A stretch of DNA of 64,000 bases, taken from positions 580,501-644,500 of the forward strand of contig JAMWET010001940.1 in the NCBI GenBank assembly GCA_024036415.1, read 5' to 3'. Positions 11,055 to 24,059 of the stretch are shown one piece after another (positions within the stretch are counted from its first letter, which is position 1; every line of letters begins with the position of its first letter). The position numbers and the translations under genes are program-made. The notes under the pieces are model-generated. The model worked only from the letters and a program-made list of their open reading frames with translations. It did no database searches and had not been told where the DNA came from. This DNA comes from Prochilodus magdalenae. Its lineage: Eukaryota; Chordata; Actinopteri; Characiformes; Prochilodontidae.

Positions 11055-14000
11055 ATGAAAGGACTGTATTGCAAGTTGAGTGAAGCTGGGGAAGTGAAGT
11101 TTATTATACAGGAGACGGTGAGTTAATGGACATTATTGTACCCATTGTTCATTTAGATCAAGACGCAACACAATACGAAAGGTTCAGAACCATTATCAAT
11201 ATTTATTTATACAGTGTGATTTTAAGGGAAAGTAAAGGATTCTGGAGAACATTTTTGTCAGCAAAAATATATACCTCTCTCTACTGTGCCCCTTTAAAAT
11301 CCAAAATTCTTGGACATGCATTCCCAAGTCGAACGATGCTAGACTAAAGGATTATTTTGGGGGGGTTTTGTGGCCATAAAATCCATGCCTTAAAAATCTT
11401 AAAGTCCTCCTTTCCTGATCTGAGAACTTTTTTTAGTCCTTGTTCTTAATATCTTGTCTTTTTATCAGCCAAAAAAAATTGTGTAACTTAATAAGTTATC
11501 TTTCATCAAAAAATAGTAGCTAATGGAATGAAGATAAAGGTTACAATATCTTTTGTAGACTGGAATGGACAATATGTTTGTGCTACACACACAGAAGTAG
11601 TGTCAGTATGGTGTCAGGCCGCTGTGTTTGCTAATGTGCCAGAGAGTCCATCAACAACATGCGTGATCATGGAGTAATGGTGTCTTGCACTTATCAGTGA
11701 CGACTTCGGGACGTGTGACAACAGGACAACAAACCACTCATCTTGACACTCACACCACGGTACTTTAACACACAGATTTTTTGTTGGTCATCTCTACCAA
11801 GACAAAAGTGGAACTCTTCACTGAAGATTGCCCATTGCCATTCTGAGTCACTTCGGTTACAGTTATGGCGCCAGTGCAGTCTTTGCTGACAATGACATGG
11901 TGTTAAGGACAGTCGTCATACTCATGAAAGGCATCACTGCTCGCTGAATATCCCCAAACATGGTTGTTGGCTCAGTCAGGTACAGGGACAAGGCCTGTCC
12001 TTGCTTATGTCACATCTGAGTGTAAAACTTAAATCATTCACATGTCTCACAATGTCCAATCTGCCCGCCAAGTCTCATTCCTGCTGGTTGATTGTTATTG
12101 TGCAACTATTCTTTTGATGATGAGTGTGTTTGTATATCTGTGTAAAACATGATGGATTCTAGGTGTTTGAGTTGTTCAACTTGCACGTTTGTTTCCAGGG
12201 CCTTTCTAGTAAAATGTTTTATGCATTTAGCTGCCACCTGCTTTTGAAATATTGTCCACTTTGTCATGTCTTTAGAGCGTACCCACAACTATTGGAAACC
12301 ATCAAGTCAAAGTTCAAGTAAAAGGCTGTGCACTGAGTCCTGTTGACATAAAGGTGAGCGTTTACTCGGTCAGCCCAGTCGCATGTTCACTTTGCCGACA
12401 ACTTGTGGCGTGACTATCTGTCCTAGATTTCAATGTTGATGCAATAATACCAGTCTAGCACAAACAAATCTCTGTCTGTTTTGTAGTTGTGCGAGGATTT
12501 GAAGTTGCAGAGGGAGCAATTCCCTGTTGGAAGAGAGATCGCAGGAGTTGTACTCCAAGGTTGCATTTTATGACCTGTTTGTTTCCAGTAACTGAAATGT
12601 TTAATTTCTTAATGGTTATCATGATAAATTCTTTTGTGATATATATTTCCAGAATGTTGACAATAAAAACTGTTCTGGATGTCCAAAAAAACCCTTAAAA
12701 ATATATAATATATACTATAATATTATTAAAATATTTTATATTTACAGGAGAGAGCAAAAACATTTTCAGTGTTAGTTAATGCAAAGTAATTTTTATGCGA
12801 AGCAATTTTGGATTTTCTAAACGCCCGATCATCAAATTTTCACACAATGTAAAAGACATCTGCTGAGCTTAAATGTCCAGTTATTAACTGTGTTTATAAT
12901 GATTTAGTACGTTTAATTTATTACCAGGCAATTCCAATATCTAGCAAAAGAATTACTGCCCATCCCGGCACATGACAAACAGCAGATCTATTAAAAGTGA
13001 GGGGCTGAGATGTGTGCAGCAGCTATTTTGCTGCAAAAGTGTGAACACAGCTTTAGTCTGCGCTTATTCACTCCTGCATTGTAGGAGGGTTCCTGTCTAT
13101 TCCTTGTGGTGTTATACTTTTGTTTGTAACAACTGAACTTTTCACCTTGTCTTCTTTTTTAGTTGGGCCAAAAGTGACCTTTTTCCAGCCTGATGATGAA
13201 GTTGTAGGTAGGAACTGTATAATTGGAAAGTCTTCTGAGACCCGTGTGGGCTAATAAGCGAGAGATATGAATTCTCTTTGCATTTATTTTCAGGAATCCT
13301 CCCCCTGGATGCTGAAGTGTCAGGTCTCTGTGATGTTGTCCTCATAGATGAATATGATTTAGGTAATTTCCATAAGTTACTGTCACTTCTAATTCTAAAA
13401 TGAATGATGAGTGTTTAATAGTGGTGGATGTTTAATTTTTGGGGGGGCCGGGGGGATCTGTGTGTGTTGACAGTTCAGAAACCTGAGAAGGTGAGCTGGT
13501 TTGAAGCTGCTGGAGCGATTAAGGATGGTCTCAGGGCCTACACAGCTCTGCACACTCTGGCCCGGATGGCTGTGGGACACACGCTGCTTGTGCTGGATGG
13601 TGCTAGTGTGTGTACCTCTGTTAAATCCCATGTTTATTACATCTGTAATATTAACAAAACTGCTATTATGAATCACAAAGTTATTATTCAGTTGTTAATC
13701 ATAACGCTTTCTATTTAGGGGCTGCTGAATAGTTACCAGTAAATAGTTACCTTGGAATGCATCTACAGCACATGGAATGACAAGAGTAAAGGATTAGAGT
13801 GTGGGCCCACATACAAGCTTTCCTGATATAAGCAACCATGATTTACTTGTATAGATTTTTAACAGACCTGCCATGGGTAATAACATCTTTACCCTTATAG
13901 GTAGGTTAGTATATGGGTGTGCAGCTATATCAATTAGGTGATGATCTGTAGTTATCGGTTCTAAATGTGTACCTTCTTCATTATGGAGTAGCAGTAACAG

Positions 14001-16740
14001 GAGTGGCTGATGCAAACGAAAAAAATATATTTATTTAATTGTTTTTTTTATTTTCCTAAATGTACATTAATAAACCAAAACACCCAAACGTGGCAGCATG
14101 AATTAACTGGTTAAAGTCACTAAACCATAAAACAGCCGAAACCTTCATAACACCCACAGTTTCTTTCCATTTTTCTTTCATGTGCCACTATAAAGTGTCT
14201 TAATTTGGCCAAAGCAGAATCCTAGTTATGCATAGTGCATGCACTGTATGGATTGGTTAATCTGTCTATTACCAACCGTGGAGTGCACCTGTATGTTTTA
14301 GTGTTTGTCCTGCTCCCAACACACCTGATCCGCTAATTAACAAGCCCTTCCTAAGTTAAAGTAAGTGTGTTTTGGGAGGGAAAATGTGCAGGGCTGGGGG
14401 GGGTCCCTGATAAGGGTTGGGAACCACTGTCTTAAACTGTGTTATGTATGTAGCCTTTTGGATTGCTGGCCATCCAGCTAGCTCACTACCATGGGGTGAA
14501 GGTCCTGGCTACTGCTGTGTCCCCTGAAGACCAGAAGGTTCTAGAACAACTTCGGCCAAGTGTGGGTAAGTGTTTCTAAATGTCTGATGTTTTACCCAAT
14601 CACAGAGTAGACGATGATGATGATGATGATGATGGCAAGATGTCCAAAACCAGCAAGTTTGCAACCAGAACTATTAAACTCCTTACCTTTACATGCCATT
14701 CTTAAATATATATGATCTCCCTTTCACGTGGATGTCAGTCTTCTTGTGATTGACACTGGCTGTGACCTCTTTTTTCACTCTTCATCTTTTTCTGTACATC
14801 TGAGCTTCCTCTTTTTCACTCTAAATCCTGGCACTTGCACAAGGTGTGCTGGAATCGCTTGTAGGTGAGTGTTTTATGGTGTAAGCGTCTGGCGTTTTCA
14901 TGAGCTTAATAATCTTAGCAGGTGGGAAACAGTTATGTATTGTTAGCCTCTGATTGTATATGCTGTCTGATGATCATGTTTTTGAAGTGTGTGTATATAT
15001 GAGCATTAGCTGGGTTTAGACCAGACGTGTTTGTTTTTTTTAGCCAGGGTGATTGGAGTGTGGGACTCAAAAGTAGACGTGGTAGACTCATGTCTGGAAG
15101 AGACCGGAGGACTTGGAGTGGACATAGTCATTGATGCAGGAGGTAAGGAGTTTGCTTATATCGGATGAAATTCATAACATGCCTAATGCTAGTATTGCAG
15201 TTATATAGCGATGATGTAGCCTGCCTATGAAAACTGCATTATTGAATGAGTTATGTGGCATTAATTATACTGACCAGCATAATTTACTTTACATTGCCTA
15301 TTAGCTGGAATGGTATATGGTCTTGATGTTCAAAGTGGATTAGGAAAAACACTGATTGGTCAGAGGCCTCATTTGTAAATAGTAATACCATGATGATACC
15401 GATTCCCGATATTGAAATAACAGTTAACAGCAGATATAGTGTGCAGCCATATTAGATAGGCCTATATTTTGGTTGTATTTTAGTTTTCTGTAAAACTATA
15501 AACCCAAAACTGTAACATACTATGTACTATGTACATACTATATACTCTATATCAATATAATGTGAAGGAGATGGTCTTAAAAATGTGAACCTGAGATTTC
15601 CACAGTCTGTTGTAATTCATTTACATCACTTTCCTCCAACCAGTGCGGCTGTATGAAGAGGAACCTGAAATAAAGAAACATCTCCCACACAAACACGATA
15701 TAATTACTCTTCTTGGGGTTGGTGGTCACTGGGTCACCACAGAAGACAACCTCCAGGTGAGCGATTAGCCATACTGTTGGTTTTATGATGGTAATAGTTC
15801 CAAGCTGTTCTGACCGTAGTAATATTATCCGAATGAAAGTCATTTAGCAACGTTAAAGTGTGTTGATTTTTCAGTAATGCTGTTATTGCTGTTTGCCCAT
15901 AGCTTGATCCTCCAGACAGTCGCAGCCTCTTCCTGAAGGCAGCTTCTGTTTCTTTTCTAAACGAGGAGGTGTGGGAAGCATCCAGGGCCAGACAGGGCAG
16001 ATATCTTCGTATCCTTATAAAACAAGCTTGGCCAATTAATTTTGTAAAAGTCAGATGTTAAAAGAAGACATCATATCACTGGAACCCACGTTCAAACCCT
16101 GACCACACAACAGTCATTTGTGGTTTAGAGCCCATCCAAGTATTGGCCCCGCACTCATGGTGGGAAGAATGGTTCTGTTGGTGGGCCAGACTTCTACCTT
16201 TTACATCATTTTACCCTTTACTCAATCAAAAGTACCAGGTGTTATAGCCCTTGTAAGACTGTTAGATCTTAGAGAATAATAATAGCAAATCAGTAAACTT
16301 TGCCTTCAGTGTGTTGGTAATGGGCCATGTACCAGCAAGTACACATATGGCTGGAATTTAGTAACTAAATGTGGTAGAGGCCTGAGGAGGTTTTCACTCA
16401 GTCCTGAGGCTGCTAGAATGACCTCTTTGCCGCGCTACTCTACATACGTTAGCCTGACTAAACTGGGTTATGTGTCTTAAGTGCTGTCTCTCTCAGATAT
16501 AATGAAAGACGTAGTAGAGAAGCTAGCAACAGGGACTTTCAGGTAAGTTGATGAAAGCAACAAAATCAAATTTTTAGTTGCAGTCTTGAGGGGTGGAAGA
16601 TTCTGTGAAAACTGACTTTTTTTTTTTCTTCTATGGATAGGCCTCTAGTAGAAAATCCTGTGCCTTTGTATGAAGCCACCGTTTCCATGGAGATGGTACA
16701 GAAAAGACAACTCCGAAAGCGGGTAGTGGTGAAGCTTTAG
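11055..16740 (+). CDS. cryzl1: Crystallin zeta-like 1 (quinone oxidoreductase-like protein), 13 coding exons
   Basis: A zinc-independent medium-chain dehydrogenase/reductase relative, close to CRYZL1; its physiological substrate is unsettled. Coding exons: 11055-11117, 12276-12353, 12487-12559, 13163-13207, 13294-13362, 13474-13607, 14454-14565, 14844-14864 (microexon), 15044-15142, 15644-15756, 15903-16008, 16497-16542, 16641-16740. All junctions are GT/AG and the frame closes at 352 residues (345 without the microexon; human about 349). The start MKGLY is conserved, as are [24 protein letters not shown], the Rossmann-region [20 protein letters not shown] and [17 protein letters not shown]. 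The ATG exon begins at acceptor 11043-11044; a non-coding first exon may end at 9058. The neighbour on the right is setd4, convergent. I see no frameshift or stop. Confidence 0.96.
14285..14440. repeat. Short fold-back repeat in cryzl1 intron 7
   Basis: Imperfect inverted repeat with the recurring core CTGCTCCCAACACACCTGATC on one arm and TGTTTTGGGAGGGAAAATG on the other. The same family, usually with a GGTTGGGAAACC-like edge, recurs at 32741-32935, 47575-47755 and 62523-62690. Confidence 0.6.
14844..14864 (+). other. cryzl1: Candidate 21-nt microexon of cryzl1
   Basis: A 21-nt segment sits between an AG acceptor preceded by a long pyrimidine-rich tract and a consensus donor GTGAGT. The entry and exit phases are both 1, matching the flanking exons, so inclusion adds seven residues (GVLESLV) between RPSV and ARVIG without shifting the frame. 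Human CRYZL1, as I remember it, has no residues here. Confidence 0.6.
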
Positions 16741-17715
16741 TGCCGAAGATTCCTGAACTATAATTCCACCATTTCAAGGGAACGTGAATGTGATAACAAC
16801 TACACATAAGTATTCTGACATCCTCAGTACTCAGTAATGTGTGTTTCACTAGTATGGAAAGTATGTCAGTTCTGCTCCTTCCGAACATTCTTATTGTGTT
16901 CAAAATGTTTGTTTTTTTTTTAAATAGTTTTATTATATTGATTACTATTAAATACTGGTTTGCGATATTGATCAGACATTGTCTAGGTTAGTATTTACAT
17001 GTCATTAAAAAATAATAATAATAAAAAAAGCACTATTAGAATATATGACACTGTAAACCAAATTTAAAATGACTGTATAAAATCTGTAAAATTGATCTGA
17101 CATAAAATCTGAATTTACAGCTCATACTTCAGTCTTTTCAACATTCTGTCCTCATGTTTGCCTTGCAGTGTACTTCTTTTATCACTGGTTTCCATGTTAT
17201 GGAAGAACCTAAGCAAAGCTACCTGTAAACTGCGAAGTTGGTCTCAGATACCATGGCAAATTTTTTAGCCTCTCCAACAAATGTTACAGTTGTCTCCAAC
17301 AGCTCCTTACAGCTTCTATAGAGAATTGCCTTTGTCTCTATCTGACTTCATACCTAGATAGAATGAGCACTTGCTGTAGTGTCCCATAGTGAAGAGCTGC
17401 CATGTACACAAACAGAAGCAGCCCATTTCTTGTCTTTCTGCTCTATTTTTACTTTCTGTTCTTTCCCCCTGCCCACTACAGAAGTCTCCAAACTGGCTGG
17501 CTGCTGCTGCTCAGCACAGAAGTCTGTTGTTCCCCATTCATGCAGTGAAGGTTGTAAATCCAGCAGAGCACTCGCTAGCGTGGGCTCTGTCACTTGCTAA
17601 ATGGGTACAGGCCTATTGTGCAGCCCAAGAAATATCCAAGTCCTCTTTGCTCAGATTTGGCTAAATCCTCCATGTCTTGGCAGGAAAATGATTAGTGACA
17701 ATCTCTCTGGCTCTT
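16741..17715. other. Tail-to-tail interval between cryzl1 and setd4
   Basis: Holds the 3'UTRs of both convergent genes. On the plus strand an ATTAAA at about 16947 and A-rich AATAATAATAATAAAA near 17010 could end cryzl1. For setd4 the only AATAAA I see on the minus strand is TTTATT at about 16928-16933, which would make the two transcripts overlap at their 3' ends. Confidence 0.5.
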
Positions 17716-18390
17716 TCAGCGTTCCATGTTCCGAATGCCATCATGTTGCCATGGCAATAATTGTGGCAGAAGGCTTTGAAGAACTTCTTTGGAACGTTCT
17801 AGAACCGCTCGCTCCTCTCGTCTCAGGCCTTCAACCACACCAAGCTGCTCCAGTCGAGCCTGGTCTGCACCGTCTTTGAGCTGAGCTAACTAGAAAATAA
17901 ACAAGAAATACACTGGCAGAACTGCAAATCCCAGATTTCATAGTGAGGCAAGGGTTTCACTACCAGCCACTTTGTGTGCCGTTTTCAAAACGGTTCACTC
18001 GTTAAACAGAAATTCCAAACTCTAGGATATTAGAGTCAAAAATATTTATAATGTGGGTGACAGGAATCAGATAAGATAGGAAGAGGTCTCTAAATATGCC
18101 GGACAACAGTTGTCACAATTATGCTGAATGAATATGATTAATATTTGTTAGTTTTAAGAAAGAATACATAAAAAAGTCACCTTAAAATGGTGCACCAGCC
18201 AAATACTATCTAGTCAGCAGTGACCCCCTAGTGGACCTGTACTACTAACAAATGAAGTAGCCGGTGGTTGTCAAATTGCAGTTGCAGACAGGCTACATTT
18301 AGCAACTATAGTTCCACAACAAACACTTAAAGTCCATACCAATATTTTATGAATTTCCTAAATACAAAATACTAAATGGGGGTGCTATAT

Positions 18391-18448
<58 letters not shown>

Positions 18449-21400
18449 GTGTTGGAGTCAAGGTCGATTGATGCAAACATTTGTAGAGGTGTGTTAGCCT
18501 TTAGGCCTTTAGGCTTTTTGTGCATGCCAAAATTCTGCAAAGTTAAAAAGCCCAGATAAACATGGGAGGGAGAAACACTCTCCCACAGAAGCCACTTTTC
18601 TTAGCTGCCAAAAACACTTTTTTTCTGTTGAAAGATGACATCATCATGTAACACACTTATTGCCCACCTGCTGCCAAGCTTAGCATGGCCTCACACGATG
18701 CACAGAGGGTTAAGACAGTAACAATTGGCCACCCTAAAACTAGTCTTGCTCCAGTCTCTTACAACGGTGGATCAGGTCTATCAGCTTGTTCTACCTAACT
18801 GGAACCAACACCATTGTAAGAATACCTGCAGCAGTGTGAGGTCAATGCTGTTATGACAGTTGATCGATCAGAACAGAGCAGCCAAGCAAATTAGAGCACA
18901 CTGGGCTATATGGGAAACATAGCTTAAAAACACAGACCTTTTCTAACAGAGCTTTTTAGACAGAGGGTGAATACAGATGAACAGTCTGAAAAAAATATTG
19001 TGATTTGGGAAAATTTAAGTAATGATGAATAGATGTAAATCTATTCTAGTAGAGCCTAAATAAAGATAAAACCTTCATCTTTATTGTGTAACCTATATGA
19101 ACACACTAGAACCAGAGAGGTGCATGAATGTGGGATTTTGCTGGCAAATGGCCCCCAAAGAAAATTTGACCAGATTTTACAATTAGCAACACACAGAAAA
19201 ACTCCAGAAAAACTGTAGATTCAGTGGTTGATTTTAAATAGTAAATACAGTGGCTATACATGCGTTGTGACATTGTGACCCCTGGTTCCTTTCACCACCA
19301 CTGTAAACTACATCTGTTAGTTGATCTACAACCATTTTGCCATTCTAAATTACTTTTTTGTTGAGAATTTAAACCACACTACAAAATGGCTGTACAAAAC
19401 ACTGCACCTCACCATTTCTGCATTTGCAAGCAATGCAAAGACATGAATAATTCCAATGAAGGAGTAAGCTCACCCTCTCCAGTGCATTGGTATTGTCATC
19501 TCTAAGATGCTGGCACAGGATTTTTGCCTTGTGAAGGCAACACTCCTCTGTATCCTGGCTCACTGCTGCCCCCAAGAGGACACTCTTCCAGCTGGCACTG
19601 CAGAGAGCACAGACTGTCTTACATGGAATGTTGGTGCACATTTAGGTTGAATCTTTTTTTCAGAAAAGACAATCATTGGAAGGTTTTAATAAGTGTTCTA
19701 CGTTGGCACTGACTGGGTCAGCCAGTGTGATCAGAGCAGATCATGTTAATGCTTCTTACTATTGTTCTGGCTTTAGCGACAGCAATTTAAGCACAGTCAT
19801 CAGCCTCCAGGATGGCCCATCTACACCAAATGTGAGGTTTCTACAAGAGAGAAAGAAAGAATGTAGACAACTTAGGACATCAAATGTGGAGTAGACCTCC
19901 CCTCCCAATAATGAAACTCAGCTTCAAACTCAGTAAGCTTGCACTAATTATTATCAATCTTGCTACAGGGAGCCTTAACTGCCTTTAAGTAACTAACCTG
20001 TCTAATTAACTAACCTTAAAAAGTCGTTGTCCTTTAGAAAAAGGAGCTTCTGGTGTAGTTGCCTGTCTCCTTCATTCAGGCACAACTTAAGAGTACCTAA
20101 GGAGAACAGCCAAAGATGAAAAACATTTTAGACACTGCTTACCTATCAACATATTCATTCTGTTTCATATCCATAGTCCATAGCAGCCCATAGATGGAGG
20201 CTTCGACAAAACCGCATACCGATTATACACAGTCGAGTCACATTATTATCACTAGCTAATATCCAGAGTAACCACCGTGTGCAGCTAGACAAGCTAATAG
20301 TGACTCAATATGGTCATGGTAGGTTGTTATGGGTATCTGGAAACATGCTGACCACAGCACATCCCACAGCTACTGGAGGTTTCATGGGGAGGATCCACAG
20401 AGCAAACATAACGATCCAGGTGGTCCCACAGAAGGGTTCAAGTCTGAGGAATAAGGGGGTCAGGGTAGTACTTAAAAAGTCTTGATCATCGTTCTACAAC
20501 CAGTGTTGGGCATTTCTAGACGTGTGACATTTTTGACAATTGTCTTGCTGAAAGATTCTATTCGGGGGTAGACGGTCAGTCTAGATGTATGTGATCTGCA
20601 AGGATGGATTTAATCCCAAATCACTCATCCACATGGATGAGTGGCTCAGAGAATGGCACAAAAACACGACTTCATTCATGAGCTACGCTGCCGACATCGA
20701 AAGTAGGTAGTGCCGATAATGACTCAACTGTGTATTATAACTACAGATCAATTGTGTCATACTAGCTTTAAGATACTAATCACTATGGTAGTATGTGGGT
20801 TTTGAAGTAGCAGTGGTTTGTGACAGCCTCACCTAGGTCAATGTAGACCACGCTGTGTAGGTTACCAGGGGCAACAAAACCATATTCCAGGAGGAGTCGT
20901 TGGTTGTCATGGGGACCGTAGCAGATAAAAGCTTGCTGGAATTTTCTGCATCCTTGGATACTTCTGATCTCGTAGCAACGAGTCAGCTTATTGAATCCTG
21001 CTTCAACCTTTCAAGAAGGAAGAAAGTCAAAAATCAAACTCATGCTGCAGAGGCCTGAGAGCATGAGGCTGCAGTGAAGTATTATTACTGTTTTCTGGAA
21101 TGTTCCTATGATGTTCCAGATTAGGAGTTAAGGCCTTGAGCACTACTGTAATAGATGATACCATCTTAGTTTTAACCTTCCACACCCCCTGTAGTCCCTA
21201 ATTCAGTCCCTTATATTTCTGTTAAGTCTCCTTTTTTTTTTTATTCTTCCATCTAATGTTTCCATCATTTGGCATGGCCACATCTATCACTGCTACATTT
21301 TCTGTGCCTTATCAACTAGTTGGTTTGCCAATCTTGTATCTACATTTATATACTAATTTCTCAGCACAGCTCTAACAGTCACTAGCAGTGGAATATTAGT

Positions 21401-24010
21401 GTTATGGGTACACATGTAGCAAGGCTGCCTCAACAGTGTCTGTGGAGTTTTAAGCACTGTGTACAGTTACTGGCCACTTCACAGTCAGAGGATGGCTAAT
21501 ATTCCTCCAAGTACGAGAGTTAGTCATCCACTCTCCCTTCATTTGAAAATGGACCACCAGTCATATAATGTTGAAGAAGGAGTAGTTCAATGGATCTTTA
21601 CTATTGATAAATGAGGTACAGCAGGGGTTTTCGATCTTATCCACAAAGGGCTAGTCTGGCTGGTTTTCAATCCAAGAAAGCAGGGGCACAGCTGATTGAA
21701 CTCATTAAATCAATCTAGTCTCGGTCTTTAAACAGCTGAGTGGGGTGTGCTTCTTCAGATACGGCTCTTTGCAGGTAATATTGGACACCCTAAGGTAGAA
21801 GGGGATTAACAAATTGTACTACGGCAGACAGGCTACTGTTAGCAATTGTAGGCCTACATCATGCACACATATAGTCTGTAATAAATTTATTAATTTACTT
21901 AATAAATTTAGGCTTGTAATCTAGCTCAAGGCCTACATATTACCTTGTGGTTAGCACACTGCATGTAATAAATAATACTGTACAAAACAGCTTAATATGT
22001 TTGGTTATTGTTAAGTATTTTGGTACTGCTTCAAAAACAATTTGAATAAATCAGGGAACACTATACAAAAACACAGTATTGGAGATTTTAGAGATGTTGA
22101 ACTCTAATGAACTGAAAATGGAAATATTCACAGTACTCATTATTTTAGGCAATTATTTTTTTGCTATGCCAATAAAAGTATCCAATCAAAACACAATTCT
22201 ATTATACTGAGTCAAAATATGTGAATTGTTATAAAACAAGCCTCTTACCTGTACTTTAGGACAGTGATTCAGCAAATCCAGATATGGTGCCAGGGCAAAG
22301 ACATCCTTCTCCCTTGAGAGAAAATCACTCTGGACATGCTCCATATACACAGTACGTGTATTCACACTGCACCATGCCCACCGAAATGCATCCTGGGTAA
22401 ACAGGCCCTCTACGGGGTGGCTGAAAAGAGGCTGAAGGGACAAGAAGAACGACTGGGAAGAAGAATACAGCTCCTGAAACTGTTCTCTTTGATCGGCTGC
22501 CTTTTTTCGGACATCGTGAGGCAAGAGGTCCATAATATCATCCGAGAAGTACACTGGGCATGTGTAAGATTTTGGGAGCACTTTAATGTAAGGACTCCAT
22601 TCTGATGCATCTCCATAGTGTCTCTCGGCAATAAGGAAAGAACAGAGGGCCACAAGAGGTGAGATAGGGGGCTGCCACCTAAATGAAAAAAGCAGGAGAC
22701 TTGTGTTACGTTATTTTTCATTTACATTTTTTCTCATCCACTGTAAATAATCAGCACAGAAAATAACCAGGGACAAAAAGCAAAAACAATACACAAAAAT
22801 TTTTTGCCCGTTTAGGTCAAAAATGTCCCTAAAATAACATGTAAAAGTAATAAATCTTTTTGAACACTTTTATATTGATGTTTCTGTACTGTTTTAGTGA
22901 AGTCTCTGCTAAATGAAACCATCTGTTACTATCTCCATCAAGTTAAAAATAAAGTGAATCACAAGTCAAAGCATTTTCCTTCTGTAGCGTGAGGCATTTT
23001 CAATGGCATTTTTCAGCTGAGCACTTCTGCTCACTTATAAATAAAAAAGGTTGGAAGACGCCAATAGGGCACAGTCACAGTCAAAAATCTAAATATTAAT
23101 GCTAAATTCATTAAAGCTAATGAGTGAATAATGTTTTATATGACCTCAATAAGTAAGTAAGCAAGTAAACACTGACATAGTCTACAAGAAAGCACAGAGC
23201 AGACTGTACTTCCTCAGGAGGCTGGGGTCCTTCAGGATCTGCCAGAAACTCCTGCTGATGTTCTACCAGTCTGTGGTAGCCAGCGTCCTCTTCTATGCTG
23301 TGGTGTGTTGGGGAGGCAGTATCAGCAAGAGGGATGCTGGACGACTCGACAGGCTGGTGAGGAAAGCTGGTTCTGTGCTGGGACTAGAGCTGGAGTCCTT
23401 AACACCACTGGCAGAGAGGAGAGCCCTCAGCAAGCTGCTGCACATCATGGACAATGTTCACCATCCTCTGCACAGCACGATCATCAGGCAGAGGAGCTCA
23501 TTCAGTGGCAGACTGCTGTCCCAGTCCTGCTCCACAGACAGACTCAGAAAGTCTTTTGTCCCCCAGGCCATAAGACTGTTCAACTCCTCCCAGTACAGCA
23601 GATGAAAAACTCTGGACACTCTTTCATTCCGGTCCCTCCAATGGACACACCCCCATCTCTGCACACACTCCCTCCTAAATGCCCTATTTCTATTTATATT
23701 GTATTATTCTACTCCATTCTGTACTGTTTACACTTTTTGCACTGATAAATTATTTATATTACTGCGTACTTGCACTGTCTATATGGCTGACAACAGCCAT
23801 CTTCTTAATTTGCTTAGCAAATTGTTTACCACTACCTCCATTTATACTTTATACCTTACCCAGACACTAAGGACTCTATTTTTATACTTTCATACTTTGT
23901 GTTGTGTCTCTGTCTCTGTTTGTACAATCTATCTTGCTTCTGTTGTTGCTTCTGTATGGTTTGTATATCTGCTACTGGATGCCTTGAATTTCCCTCTGGG
24001 ATCAATAAAG

Positions 24011-24059
<49 letters not shown>

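Noticed and set aside
23305..23745. 146-codon frame overlapping the LINE remnant
   Set aside because: Shadow frame of the reverse-transcriptase tail; the frame at 23258-23605 carries the recognisable protein.
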